In this document: positions 6,272-15,398 of the stretch, one piece after another
How the letters are laid out: each line of letters starts with the position of its first letter
Position numbering within the stretch: position 1 is the stretch's first letter
Origin: DASYSA01 sp036003885
GTDB lineage: Bacteria > Acidobacteriota > Blastocatellia > UBA7656
Assembly (NCBI GenBank): GCA_036003885.1
Contig: DASYSA010000183.1
Coordinates: forward strand, 1-34,591
Reading direction: 5' to 3'
DNA: 34,591 bases
Notes under the pieces: generated by a model
The model's database searches: none
The model's input: the letters and a program-made list of their open reading frames with translations, nothing else
Told to the model about the DNA's origin: nothing
Made by a program: the position numbers and the translations under genes

Positions 6272-8890
6272 CTACTGTAAACTTACGAGCACCGGAATCA
6301 GTCCTTTCCCCTTCTTCAAAGAGCCGAGCGCCTTCCCGACGATTGCCCCGGTCGCCCTGGGGAGGTCGAGGACCTTCTGAGCGTGGCCCCTGGTAGGGCT
6401 GGTCGTCAGCAGATCACCCACTTTGATCGGGGCGATGTCGGCATCGACCTTGCAGTGGGCGAATGCTCCCTGGGTGACCATCAGGCCGATCTGATCCGGT
6501 CCCACCTTGGTGATATCTGCTTCGCTCATCTCTTGAAAGGTGAACTCTCGAGCTTGAAGCTTCGCCGCGCTGACTTTCTTGCGCGCTGCGGCTTGTTTTG
6601 TCTTCTTGCCTTTTTTAGGAACCTTCGTCTCCGCTTCCGGCTCAGACTCGGGGGCAAGCTCGCCGTGAACCTCACTGATGATTCCGCAGACCCGGGTGTC
6701 ATAGGCGTCCACGGCTATATCGACCTCCGGAATTGGTATGTAGTTGTTCAAGCCGTAATAGAGCGACGACTGATTCTCGCCGATCACAACGAGATCGCCC
6801 TGTTCCAGCGTCTCACCGAACTTGTTCACGAACTTGTCAACTACGCACCCCGTCTTCAGGGGTGCGGTCAGGCGGCCTGAGACTATCAGATCGCCATGCA
6901 CCTCGAGGACATCCCATACCTGAACCAACCGTCGAAGCGGAGGTCCGCTTGCCCTGCCGAGAATCATCAGGGCGTTGAAGTTGGCGGCGTTTTCGATGGC
7001 GGCAAAGCCGTTTGCGTTTCCGATCCCGGTATGATTGTGGGCCGTTTCGCTGAAGTAGATGTCGGAGTTTGCAGCCCGAATAGCGCCATTTACTTCAAGG
7101 GTAGACGCCGGAGTGGTCGTTCCGATGCCGACCCGGCCTTCCTTTGTCAGAACCATTCTATCCGCGTTGCCAATTCTAAACCTGAGACTCTCAGGAGAGT
7201 TCAAGAATGTCACTCCCAGATCTGTACCAGAACTGCTCTGTAGAAGCGCATAGTTTCCGGCGGCGCTTTGATCCAGGGCGTTTGTCCCGAAAAACATATA
7301 GGCCGGATTGGCCGGCCAGGGACCCATCGATAATGCCCCCAACTGTATCCGTCCATTCACTGTCAGGGCTTCCCCGGCAGCAGCGGTTCCGATGCTGACG
7401 TTACCGCTCACGCGAAGGTTGACGGCATTCGAGTCAAGACTTCCGAACCCGCCTAACCGGATCGTCGAGGTCGGGAGATTGCCACCGCTGCTGTTATATG
7501 GGGTAATGATGGCCGTAGCCCCTCCATCGGGTGAATAGAAGGCCAAGCTACCGATCTGTGCGTCTGTGTCACCCCTGTAAAACAGCTTGGTCCTGACGCC
7601 GCTCAACTTCAGGTCCCCTGCGACCTCCAGTCGCGCTCCGGGATTGGTCGTCCCAATGCCGACATTGCCGGTGTTCGCCTGCACCAACATCCGAATGGCG
7701 TTGTTCGTTCGAATATGAAGATCGCTAGCAGTCATCGCCGAAAGGATCGCGGCGGTGTCGACTCCAATCAGAATCTCGTGAGTGTCGTTCTTTACGTTCG
7801 CGAATACTCCCGTCCCAGGGCCCGTTTTCCGCAAGGTCAGATTCCTGTCAGGGGCGGCGGCCGAGCCTATGCCCACATTTCCCTGGGTGGGATTCAGGAA
7901 CAGGTTCCCCGCTCCTCTCGACTGAATCGTGAGGTCCTGATTTGCGCTGGAGCCTGTTGCGTAAATCGTGTTGAAGCCAAAGCCGATGCCCTGGGTCAGA
8001 TTGTCATGTCGAAATTCAATAGCCCCATCTGAGGCCGCGCCGCTGCCCATCGCCGCGCTGACGAACAGCGCCTTTCCACCGGCCGCGCCTCCCGCGCCAG
8101 TCGCGCCTTGTTGTATGGTGAGCTTCGCGCCAGGCGTTGGTGTCCCAATGCCCAGGCTGCCGGTAGCCCTTACGACCGGAACCTGAAAGGTGAGTCTTCC
8201 ATCCGCGTCATTGACCATTCGCGCGTTGAAGTCTTCGACCTTGCCTGAGAAATGGAAGTCGATATGAGGGCTTCCCGTCCCCGCGGTCGAAGCATCTCCG
8301 CCAAGATCGATCACGCCTTCCGAATCGGGCTGCAGCCTGCTGTTACCCCACTTGAGGCTGCGCACTTCGAGGTCGCTTGACGATGGGATCAGGCTGCTTG
8401 CGAGGCGGCGCACCGAGCTATCGATTTTGACGTCGCCGGCCGTGACTGTCACCAACGCGAGCTTGATAACGGAGCCGTCATCGAGCGCCGAGGGCACAGC
8501 CTTCAGTTCCGGCCGTTCGGTGGCGCGGGTGAACTTGTCTACCAATCCGGCGCCGGTATAGCGGTCTTCCTCGAGTCGCGTTTTATCGTCGAACGTGATG
8601 GTTATGAAGACCGACGAGCCTGAGGCAACCGCGCTGAGGTCAAGCGTCTGAGGCGCACGCGTGGGGGGCAGGACGATCTCCCGGCCGTCCTTATCAATCG
8701 CCACCCCGGCGCTCACGGAGACCTGACTTCCGCCGCCTTTCGTGACTTCGAGCCCGTTCACCACTCCCCAGGTGTGTAGCGAGGCGTTGTGCAAACGGCG
8801 CATGTCTACCTGATAGGCTTGCTCAGCCTTAAAGTCATCCTCGACCAGAAACTGAGAGGTGAAATAGATCGGGCGTTTTGCTTCGGCCAT
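6272..8890 (-). CDS. eCIS tail fibre / receptor-binding protein (Afp13-position)
   Basis: 872 residues. The N-terminal domain (about 1-160) starts IYFTSQFLVEDDFKAEQAYQ and continues RRLHNASLHTWGVVNGLEV and GVAIDKDGREIVLPP, a conserved particle-attachment module in eCIS-associated proteins. From 245 to about 605 there are five copies of a fibre repeat GxVGIGTxxPxxxLxVxG, at residues about 247, 339, 410, 499 and 588, as in trimeric phage fibres. The C-terminal domain (about 680-872) has KVGDLLTTSPTRGHA and ends GKGLIPVLVSLQ. It is interrupted by an acidic then lysine-rich insert at about 745-785 (VPKKGKKTKQAAARKK). AAGGA stands 8 nt before the ATG. It should bind the target surface; the receptor cannot be told. 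Confidence 0.88.
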   Translation of the reverse strand: MAEAKRPIYFTSQFLVEDDFKAEQAYQVDMRRLHNASLHTWGVVNGLEVTKGGGSQVSVSAGVAIDKDGREIVLPPTRAPQTLDLSAVASGSSVFITITFDDKTRLEEDRYTGAGLVDKFTRATERPELKAVPSALDDGSVIKLALVTVTAGDVKIDSSVRRLASSLIPSSSDLEVRSLKWGNSRLQPDSEGVIDLGGDASTAGTGSPHIDFHFSGKVEDFNARMVNDADGRLTFQVPVVRATGSLGIGTPTPGAKLTIQQGATGAGGAAGGKALFVSAAMGSGAASDGAIEFRHDNLTQGIGFGFNTIYATGSSANQDLTIQSRGAGNLFLNPTQGNVGIGSAAAPDRNLTLRKTGPGTGVFANVKNDTHEILIGVDTAAILSAMTASDLHIRTNNAIRMLVQANTGNVGIGTTNPGARLEVAGDLKLSGVRTKLFYRGDTDAQIGSLAFYSPDGGATAIITPYNSSGGNLPTSTIRLGGFGSLDSNAVNLRVSGNVSIGTAAAGEALTVNGRIQLGALSMGPWPANPAYMFFGTNALDQSAAGNYALLQSSSGTDLGVTFLNSPESLRFRIGNADRMVLTKEGRVGIGTTTPASTLEVNGAIRAANSDIYFSETAHNHTGIGNANGFAAIENAANFNALMILGRASGPPLRRLVQVWDVLEVHGDLIVSGRLTAPLKTGCVVDKFVNKFGETLEQGDLVVIGENQSSLYYGLNNYIPIPEVDIAVDAYDTRVCGIISEVHGELAPESEPEAETKVPKKGKKTKQAAARKKVSAAKLQAREFTFQEMSEADITKVGPDQIGLMVTQGAFAHCKVDADIAPIKVGDLLTTSPTRGHAQKVLDLPRATGAIVGKALGSLKKGKGLIPVLVSLQ

Positions 8891-8915
8891 GAGTGATATC
8901 CTTTCGTCCGAATTG

Positions 8916-9587
8916 TTAAGTCGGGATAGTTCCTAACAACGTATCAACGCCCAGCGTGGACTGAACACCGATCTGCATGCTGGGGAAGCTTGTGTAGAGG
9001 TCGTAGAAAGTGTGAGCCGGCTTTTCCAGGTCTATCAAATCCCGAGCGATTCTCAATTGCCGTTCGATCGTCTTTCTGTCCGCCTGGTTCAAAGAGATGA
9101 TCACCTGAAAGTAGTGCGCAACTCCGCCGCCCAGAAACATGTCCTCGCCGATCGTCGAATGGACGCCGATCTGCAATTCGTCCTCCGCCGACTCGATCAC
9201 CTTAGGCTTGCCTTTGGTGAATATCGAAAGGAGGTTTTGCAGGTTCTGCTTTGTTCCTCGCCAGCTATAGAGCTGGATGATCTTCGATATGAAATCCCGC
9301 TGCTGGTCGGGGTCCAGGTCGGCCCGCAGAGTGAAGGCGGTCCAGCTTGCCAGCCAGGGCAGAAAATCGTCCGGCGTCTGCCTGGGATCAAACAGAGTCG
9401 CAATGCCGGCAATGATCCCTTCCAGGCTCTTCTGCTTATAGGGATCGCCGCGTTCGTCGGTCAGGTCCGTCTCCGCGTCGCCAATGAGAAGTCGCTCAAA
9501 GGCGATCAGGAACTGCCCGACCCAGGGGTCATCCTGGTAGATAGCCGGGAGGTAATCCATTAAGCTGCCTGGACGATTATCAGCCAT
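8916..9587 (-). CDS. Phage tail protein I-like baseplate protein
   Basis: A 223-residue protein resembling phage P2 gpI and the tail-protein domain seen in eCIS: SLMDYLPAIYQDDPWVGQFL at the N-terminus, then ADLTDERGDPYKQ-type acidic linker, FDPRQTPDDFLPWLASWTAF and WRGTKQNLQNLLSIFTKG, which are the conserved blocks. The C-terminal half has two similar strands, LQIGVHSTIGEDMFLGGG and MQIGVQSTLGVDTLLGTI, suggesting an internal duplication. It probably joins the baseplate rim to the fibre encoded next. The neighbouring baseplate-J gene ends 16 bp upstream, and an AAGGAG sits very close to the ATG. Confidence 0.87.
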   Translation of the reverse strand: MADNRPGSLMDYLPAIYQDDPWVGQFLIAFERLLIGDAETDLTDERGDPYKQKSLEGIIAGIATLFDPRQTPDDFLPWLASWTAFTLRADLDPDQQRDFISKIIQLYSWRGTKQNLQNLLSIFTKGKPKVIESAEDELQIGVHSTIGEDMFLGGGVAHYFQVIISLNQADRKTIERQLRIARDLIDLEKPAHTFYDLYTSFPSMQIGVQSTLGVDTLLGTIPT

Positions 9588-9603
9588 AGCTCCTTCGGCC
9601 TCC

Positions 9604-10587
9604 CTATGACGTTGTGTTTGTCAGCGAAGACAAGATGGTTATGTCCATGTCGGCGGTACCGGCCGACACCAGTTCGTCAGCGAAAAGCACAACGCCTACA
9701 AGCACTTCCTTTGCGTCTTTGCTCTCGGTATCCGCATTCACGACCCGGCGCTTTATCAGGCGCTTCGGTTCGGCAACAAGCTCATCCACGGGCTCGTTGT
9801 GGTCGAGCGTCTGCGTCACATAGTCGACTCCGGGCAAAAGGTCGAGCAGCTCATAGACTTCTGAAACCCAGACGTTGCGGCCGAAGGGCCATCCGCTCTG
9901 GTCCTGCCCGCCCCGGATGGGATCGAAAAAACGGACGAGTTCGCCAACCACAGACTTGCGAACCGTTTCCTCGATTGCATCAGGTTTGAGGTAAACCGTC
10001 AGCCGCACCCCAACCTTGACGTAGCGAGGGCCTACAACGTGCACGCGGGTTGTCAACAAACGCCGGCTCTCGAGGTAATCGCCGACTGCTTGAGTCATCG
10101 CCGCATCAGGGATCTGACCGCCATCCGCGGTGGGAACGATGATGACGCTCATGTGGCCGGGCTTGTTTGATTCCCGCGCTTTGGGATCATCCGACTCGAG
10201 ATTGCGGCGAGCGACGGCCCGAGCGCGCCCTATCCGGCTTTCGAATTTCGCGAGGACCAATTCCTCAAAGTCCGCCGACGTCACCGCGCGATTCGGCTTG
10301 CGAAGCTCCGCCACGACCTTGCGAACCTCGTTCGACAAATCATCCGAAGCTCTGCGTTCTACTCCGTCTATCAGCTTCAGGAAGGCGCGCACGTTGGCGT
10401 CGGTGACTCGATTCTGCCGGTAGATGAGCATTTCAAACAGATAGGCGAAAAGCTCGACAATCGTTATGCCCGGGTCGGAAGCGTTGTAATTCGTCCACTC
10501 AGGCGCGTGGCTCGGGATCGTCGAGCGCGCTTCCTGGATCAGATCGGCATACCGTCGATCATCGAGATTCGGCAAGTTAATGGGCAT
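9604..10587 (-). CDS. Baseplate J/gp47-like wedge protein, short form (Afp11/12-type)
   Basis: 327 residues. The N-terminus has the hallmark of the putative baseplate assembly family: HAPEWTNYNASDPGITIVEL, then FAYLFEMLIYRQNRV. Residues about 98-265 form the J-like domain (RAVTSADFEELVLAKFESRI, VHVVGPRYVKVGVRLTVYL, GWPFGRNVWVSEVYELLDLL) and match the C-terminal part of the 1109-residue gene just upstream, so the two are paralogues. In known eCIS two such proteins form the wedge of the baseplate. Short for a full Afp11 or Afp12, it looks like one with the central domains missing. The ATG at 10587 has only a distant purine-rich stretch before it. Confidence 0.9.
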   Translation of the reverse strand: MPINLPNLDDRRYADLIQEARSTIPSHAPEWTNYNASDPGITIVELFAYLFEMLIYRQNRVTDANVRAFLKLIDGVERRASDDLSNEVRKVVAELRKPNRAVTSADFEELVLAKFESRIGRARAVARRNLESDDPKARESNKPGHMSVIIVPTADGGQIPDAAMTQAVGDYLESRRLLTTRVHVVGPRYVKVGVRLTVYLKPDAIEETVRKSVVGELVRFFDPIRGGQDQSGWPFGRNVWVSEVYELLDLLPGVDYVTQTLDHNEPVDELVAEPKRLIKRRVVNADTESKDAKEVLVGVVLFADELVSAGTADMDITILSSLTNTTS

Positions 10588-10612
10588 TGTCGTTCAACTT
10601 TCCCTTTGAGTA

Positions 10613-13600
10613 CTACGCTTCTTCGAAATTCAGGTCGATCTTGTGCGTTCCCGAATAGACGAGGAAGCGGTCTGTCGCCCCCTCGCCCTCCGCCACTTCG
10701 ACGACATCGAGCAGGCGCACGTGATCGACTCCCGGTATAGCTTCGATCAAGGCGTACAGGTCCGACTTGTGCGGCTTGCGGCCAAAGTCCCATCCGGTGC
10801 CGTCCAGTCCACCCGTGATGGGATGGAGGAAGCGAGAGAGCTCTCGAGAGACAGCAAGAGCAACTTCCCCGGCGCCCTCCAACGAAGCCAGGGCTATTCC
10901 CACTTCGACGCTGACGCGTGTGTACTGGGGACCGACGACGACGAGGTCCGCAACCGGAATCTGTCTGGCCTCGATGAACGCGCTGACGCGTCTGATCAAC
11001 TCGAGTCCCGGCGAGGGTCTGGCCTCGGCCGAGCGCGGCACAATGATGAGGCTGACCGTGCCAGGAGCGAGGCGGCTGCCATCCGGATCGCTCGCAAGGT
11101 TGGAATTTGGGACGCACCGCGAGCGCGCCACCTCCGACGAGGCCAGCATCGCAAGGTCTTCGAAATCTTCTACCGTGACCGCTCGGCCGCGATGCCGTAT
11201 GGCGCGGGGGGCGCGCTCAAGCAATGATTCGAATGTCTCCGCATCCGCCCCGCCGGTGGCCGCAAGATGGTTAGTGGCCTTCTCAACATAAGGCACGGTG
11301 GTCTTCAGTTGGCTGATGGCGCCCGCAGCCTTATTGCCGGAGGCGCCGCCGCCACTCCTGTAGCGCGCCAGTCGAATGTTTCCGCTTCCAACCGGCGGGA
11401 TCATCCCGCTCAGCCCGTCGCCGAACCTTACCTCGCCTGTAAGATAATCGATCACGTAATGGCGGTCGCGGGCCCCCGATCCGTGAAAATCCGGGACACG
11501 GCTCCAGCGCACCCATATCTCTTTCGGACGCCCTGTCTGGTCTTTCACTATCGAAATGGCGTCGTCACCTTCCTGCTTCTTGATCTTTACCTGCTCGGCC
11601 GCCGGAGGCATTTCGGGCTCGCGGACTTCGAGCTGCTCGCCCGCAAGCACCGGTGCGCGAGAGGCGCGCGCGACTTGATCTCGGGTCCCATCGCTGGAGC
11701 CCACTAGTTCGTTCTTGATGGTGACCGCCTGGGAGGCTGTGATCGTGTTGAGCAGCAGCCTGTGCAATACGGGATCGAACCAGTACCTGCCGCCGGTCCA
11801 AACGGCGCGTACCCAGAATCTATCCAGTCCAAACTCGGTTCGTCTCCGGAAGTCCGACGGACCCAGGAACTCAAACAGACCCGACCTGCCGAAGCTCTCC
11901 GACTCGTCATTGAGAAGCAGCGTGGACCATTCCTCGCGGCTCGAGTACTGCCACGAGAGCTGCGGGCGCTCGCCGGCTGGAACCTGATCTCCTACGAAGG
12001 TCTCGAAGGTCGCTGCATATTGGACGGCCGGATCAGATTTCAGTCTGAGCACGAGAAAACCTCGGTCGCTCTCCCCGATCTGTGCGTTGGGCGGAATAGT
12101 GACCGCCACGACGAGATCCGTCGTCGAGCCCGGGTCAACCTCGACGTTCGTCTGTTGAACGACGGAGTCCCAGGCGGTTCCCACGGCGTCCGGGACATAT
12201 GAGACCTGCTCCAGGCTCGGATTGGTAATCAGAAACCGGTGAACAACCTGCGCTGGTTGCGCAGTCGCAATGCTGCTGCGTAGCGGCGAAACCGGGACGA
12301 ATTGCTCACCTTGCTTGTACTCGTCGCCGACGGCAAAGATGCTGATCTTGCGATTCGGAAAGGTTGTGGCCGCAGCGGGTAGCTCAAATCCAAAGTGGAT
12401 CGTGGGTCGGATATCGCGCGTCGAGCGGAACGGACTGAACTGCTTGCCGGTCACGTTCTCGATCTCGAAGTCATTGTCCGCCAGGACGGTATCCGGCGAG
12501 CTCGATTCAGTGACCGTGTAATCGACGGTAATCGCGCTGATCGAAGGCGGAGCGTAGGTGGCCGGAGTGAGCTGAAATTCTTTTAGTCTGGCGTTAGCAT
12601 CGATCGGATCGTAGCGCGCGTCCGACCCGTAGTTGCCGGACAATATACGAACTCGGACCCAGAAGCTCTCAACGCCGTTGATGCTCCTGGCGACGGGGCG
12701 AGCGGGAAGGACGAACTTTACGATCCCACCCCTTCCGTCTTCTCCGTTTTTTGTGAATGCATTTGTCGTGTCGCTGGTGGGGATCAAGTCAACCCACCTT
12801 CTGCCGTCCCATGATTCCCAGCGCAACACAGGATTGCCTTTGAAGGTGGTCGGAGGCACCGACGAGCCCACAGCGCCTTCCGGGTTGGAAAGCATAACGC
12901 TTACAGTGACGTTGGTTCTTCCATCGGAGAACGCCTCATCGACAGCCAGGTATAGAGCGTCTCCCACGCGAGGTTTCTCTCCGAAGGGGAAGAACTCTTT
13001 GGTTGTATCGACTGGGGCCGAGTTGGTGAACGCGCTGTCGATCGGAAGGTCATTGCGACTCGACGTGGCCTTGATGTTGATCGCCTCGATGGCCGGCAAA
13101 TCGATTGCGCGAACCATCCCCTGTCGCTTCTCAGCAGATGGCGTGATCGGCGTGAGCAAGCGGCAACGAAGCCACCCTCTCTCTGACCCTGCGATGGTCC
13201 TTCGCACAAACGGCAAAAGGTTTGTGAATACAACCTCGGTTATGCCCCCGCGAGGCACAGTCGAAGTAGTTGTGGAATCGGGTGAGATGAGGGTCCAATG
13301 GGCTCCATCCCAGATCTCCCACGCGACGGTAAATGGATTGGGCGTCTGGATTGCTCGACCGCTGTAGGTCAGGGTCAGACCACTGAGACCTGGATGGCTG
13401 AACAGAGTCCTGTGTCCGATGTAGAAGGCGTGTTCGATGTCGCGATTGCCTAGAAAGGCCGGAACTCCGTGTTCGGATGTGGATCCCGCGATGAAGCTGA
13501 GGTCGGCGTACTTGTCCTGGTCGGGATTGCGCACGAAGATTGAGCTCAACTGTGCGGCGGTGACCGTCAACTCTCGCTCGGTTTCGAAAATTACCGGGTT

Positions 13601-13942
13601 CTTTTCCCCTTCGGCCGGCGCGGCCGCGACCTGAGTACCGGGAGGCACGACACCATCCGCAGCGCTTCCCGCCGCGAGCGAGAAAGTAAGCGGCACCCGT
13701 GCCGGCTGGGGCGGCGTTAGCGATGCCCCGAGCAGGTCCAGAAAGGCAAGAAAGTTCTTCTGTGGGACCTGGTTCAGCCGCTCGATCAGTATTTCGGCGA
13801 AGCGTCCGAACGTGTTTGCCAGTGCGGACGCAAAACCTCTAGTCGGGTCGAGCTCCGGCGCAACAGCTTTTAACAATTGGCCGACCTGATCGACGACTTC
13901 TGATGCCGTTCGATGGTCCACCCTGGGGGCTTCAAGCGTCAC
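10613..13942 (-). CDS. Putative baseplate assembly protein, large J-like wedge (Afp11/12-type)
   Basis: 1109 residues, the largest structural protein here. The N-terminal 150 residues contain ILIERLNQVPQKNFLAFLDL and TLTPPQPARVPLTFSLAAG-like segments typical of the family, followed by several beta-rich domains. From about residue 900 to 1085 is the J-like domain: RAVTVEDFEDLAMLASSEVA, VVVGPQYTRVSVEVGIAL, GLDGTGWDFGRKPHKSDLYA and EAIPGVDHVRLLDV. The protein should form the wedge that links the spike hub to the sheath. Its GTG start shares one base with the stop of the gp25 gene, so translation is coupled. No frameshift seen. Confidence 0.92.
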   Translation of the reverse strand: MTLEAPRVDHRTASEVVDQVGQLLKAVAPELDPTRGFASALANTFGRFAEILIERLNQVPQKNFLAFLDLLGASLTPPQPARVPLTFSLAAGSAADGVVPPGTQVAAAPAEGEKNPVIFETERELTVTAAQLSSIFVRNPDQDKYADLSFIAGSTSEHGVPAFLGNRDIEHAFYIGHRTLFSHPGLSGLTLTYSGRAIQTPNPFTVAWEIWDGAHWTLISPDSTTTSTVPRGGITEVVFTNLLPFVRRTIAGSERGWLRCRLLTPITPSAEKRQGMVRAIDLPAIEAINIKATSSRNDLPIDSAFTNSAPVDTTKEFFPFGEKPRVGDALYLAVDEAFSDGRTNVTVSVMLSNPEGAVGSSVPPTTFKGNPVLRWESWDGRRWVDLIPTSDTTNAFTKNGEDGRGGIVKFVLPARPVARSINGVESFWVRVRILSGNYGSDARYDPIDANARLKEFQLTPATYAPPSISAITVDYTVTESSSPDTVLADNDFEIENVTGKQFSPFRSTRDIRPTIHFGFELPAAATTFPNRKISIFAVGDEYKQGEQFVPVSPLRSSIATAQPAQVVHRFLITNPSLEQVSYVPDAVGTAWDSVVQQTNVEVDPGSTTDLVVAVTIPPNAQIGESDRGFLVLRLKSDPAVQYAATFETFVGDQVPAGERPQLSWQYSSREEWSTLLLNDESESFGRSGLFEFLGPSDFRRRTEFGLDRFWVRAVWTGGRYWFDPVLHRLLLNTITASQAVTIKNELVGSSDGTRDQVARASRAPVLAGEQLEVREPEMPPAAEQVKIKKQEGDDAISIVKDQTGRPKEIWVRWSRVPDFHGSGARDRHYVIDYLTGEVRFGDGLSGMIPPVGSGNIRLARYRSGGGASGNKAAGAISQLKTTVPYVEKATNHLAATGGADAETFESLLERAPRAIRHRGRAVTVEDFEDLAMLASSEVARSRCVPNSNLASDPDGSRLAPGTVSLIIVPRSAEARPSPGLELIRRVSAFIEARQIPVADLVVVGPQYTRVSVEVGIALASLEGAGEVALAVSRELSRFLHPITGGLDGTGWDFGRKPHKSDLYALIEAIPGVDHVRLLDVVEVAEGEGATDRFLVYSGTHKIDLNFEEA

Positions 13943-14340
13943 TACACGGCGCTCCTTTCCAGATAGTATGGATAGACAAGATTGAAGACGTTGTTCGTCG
14001 CCCGCACCTGGTAATCTATGCTGATCATCATCACCTCGCCGCCCTGCTCGGAGCTTACTTGAACGTCGAGCAGATCGATGCGCGGTTCAAAGAACAGCAA
14101 CGCCTGCCTGACCTCCTGCGCAACGCGGCCGGCCGTTGATGTCGAATTGACTTCGAATACCAGATCGTAAATGCCGCAGCCGAAGTCGGGCCGCATCACC
14201 CGTTCTCCTTTGGCCGTGCCCAGGATGATCCAGATCGACTGGCGAATGCTCTCTTCATACTTCGCCTGTTTAATGAGCGTGGTCTCCTCATCCACCTCGA
14301 TGGGGAACGACCAGCCGACACCGAAAAAGGGTTTAGACAT
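13942..14340 (-). CDS. gp25-like baseplate wedge protein (Afp9-like)
   Basis: A 132-residue GPW/gp25 family protein. The conserved blocks are GVGWSFPIEV at the N-terminus, ESIRQSIWIILGTAKGERVM, the signature RPDFGCGIYDLVFEVN, and the final ISIDYQVRATNNVFNLVYPY. In T4 and eCIS, gp25 sits at the sheath-baseplate junction and nucleates the first sheath ring. I chose the ATG at 14340 because GGAG stands six bases upstream. An in-frame ATG at 14355 overlaps the PAAR stop (ATGA) and could be used by coupling, adding five residues. Confidence 0.92.
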   Translation of the reverse strand: MSKPFFGVGWSFPIEVDEETTLIKQAKYEESIRQSIWIILGTAKGERVMRPDFGCGIYDLVFEVNSTSTAGRVAQEVRQALLFFEPRIDLLDVQVSSEQGGEVMMISIDYQVRATNNVFNLVYPYYLERSAV

Positions 14341-14351
14341 TGGAGTCTCCG

Positions 14352-14747
14352 TCATCCAATCAAAACCGTGCCGGCCGCCACGACAGTTCCCGCGGGCAGA
14401 TCGGCCGGATCATTGCACGTCTCTGCGGGGTCGCCGTTGCGCGCAGCACCCTTGCCGTTGATCTTCACAGTGGCGCTACCAACTTTTATGGTGCCCTTGT
14501 TCGAGGGCGGCTTCTGAAAAGAAGTGCCAGGCGGCGTGGCGATGTGCGCCGGCGTATTGTCGGCTGTGCTGTCCACCGTCGCCGCGGGCATCCCCATAAT
14601 GTTGACATCGCTGCTCAATGCCCCGCTGATAATGCCGGTAAACGGATGCGGCAATGGAGTCGGCGTTGGCGGAGGCACCGGAACCATTACTATGTGCGTG
14701 TCGGTGGCGACGATCTGGTCGCCCTTCTTAGCGGCCGGTTGTCCCAT
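14352..14747 (-). CDS. PAAR-like spike tip protein (Afp10-like)
   Basis: A 131-residue protein with the PAAR-like layout: an N-terminal GDQIVATDTHIVMVPVPPPT segment, the proline-rich stretch leading to HPFTGIISGAL, then two repeat-like turns, VNIMGMPAATVDSTADN and VGSATVKINGKGAARNGDPA with a following ETCNDP. PAAR proteins form the sharpened cone that caps the VgrG or gp5 spike and can carry cargo. No extra C-terminal domain is present, so this is a plain tip. It sits 3 bp after the gpV-like gene and overlaps the gp25 gene region. Zinc ligands are not obvious beyond the single Cys and His residues. Confidence 0.9.
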   Translation of the reverse strand: MGQPAAKKGDQIVATDTHIVMVPVPPPTPTPLPHPFTGIISGALSSDVNIMGMPAATVDSTADNTPAHIATPPGTSFQKPPSNKGTIKVGSATVKINGKGAARNGDPAETCNDPADLPAGTVVAAGTVLIG

Positions 14748-14750
14748 AAC

Positions 14751-15398
14751 TCAATTAATGTTTACCGTCGCTCCTTTGATGTTCATCGTGCCGGATGCCT
14801 TCACATCCAGACCGGCGCCTGATTCCAGCTTCGTGTCGGCCGACGACTTGATCTCGATCGTCTTCGCGTCGAGCTTGATTGCGCCTTTGGACGCCGAGAG
14901 CACGATGTCTTTGTCGCTGGTGATGGTGATAGTGTTGGCCGCAGTGTCGACGACCAGGCTGTTCTTCTCGCTCTTGTCGACAATCTCGATCTTCTCTTTG
15001 CCGTCCTCGTCAGTCAGCCGGATGACATGGCCGCTGCGTGATTTGATGACGCGAACATTATTTTTCCCGTCGTCATTCTTTGCCGGGGGTACATCTTTCC
15101 CGTTCCATAACGCGCCGACTACGTAAGGGAAGCGCGGGTCTCCGTGTTCGAACGCCACCAGTACCTCGTCTTCGACTTCAGGCAGGAAGTACGCTCCACG
15201 ATCGTTTCCTGCCATGGGGGCAGCCACCCGGGCCCAATGGCTTTCGTCTTCGTCACTCAGCCAGGGAAACTTCACCTTCACCCGACCAAGCCCGTCAGGG
15301 TCCTGGTTGTTTGTCACCAGCCCGACCACCACTCCATAGATCCGGTGCAACGTCGTGTCTCGCTTTTCGACGTCCGTGAGCAGATCAAAAAGATTCAC
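14751..15398 (-). CDS. gpV/gp5-like spike protein (C-terminal half of a split Afp8/VgrG)
   Basis: 215 residues. An OB-fold domain at about 15-95 is shown by GVVVGLVTNNQDPDGLGRVK, VKFPWLSDEDESHWARVAAP and GAYFLPEVEDEVLVAFEHGD. From about 115 the sequence becomes short alternating strands (HVIRLTDEDGKEKIEIVDK, TITITSDKDIVLSASKGAI, and so on to the end), the trimeric beta-helix needle. The GTG at 15398 is the start: GAGGAG lies about 8 nt upstream and it overlaps the preceding stop (GTGA). The frame stays open for 52 more codons upstream, but those read the neighbouring gene in the wrong phase. It forms the central spike with the gpD-like protein. Confidence 0.92.
   Translation of the reverse strand: MNLFDLLTDVEKRDTTLHRIYGVVVGLVTNNQDPDGLGRVKVKFPWLSDEDESHWARVAAPMAGNDRGAYFLPEVEDEVLVAFEHGDPRFPYVVGALWNGKDVPPAKNDDGKNNVRVIKSRSGHVIRLTDEDGKEKIEIVDKSEKNSLVVDTAANTITITSDKDIVLSASKGAIKLDAKTIEIKSSADTKLESGAGLDVKASGTMNIKGATVNIN

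Noticed and set aside
10539..11117. Minus-strand 192-codon frame overlapping the J-like genes
   Set aside because: It lies inside the coding region of the 1109-residue baseplate gene in another phase; composition is rich in Arg, Gly and Ser and there is no family match.
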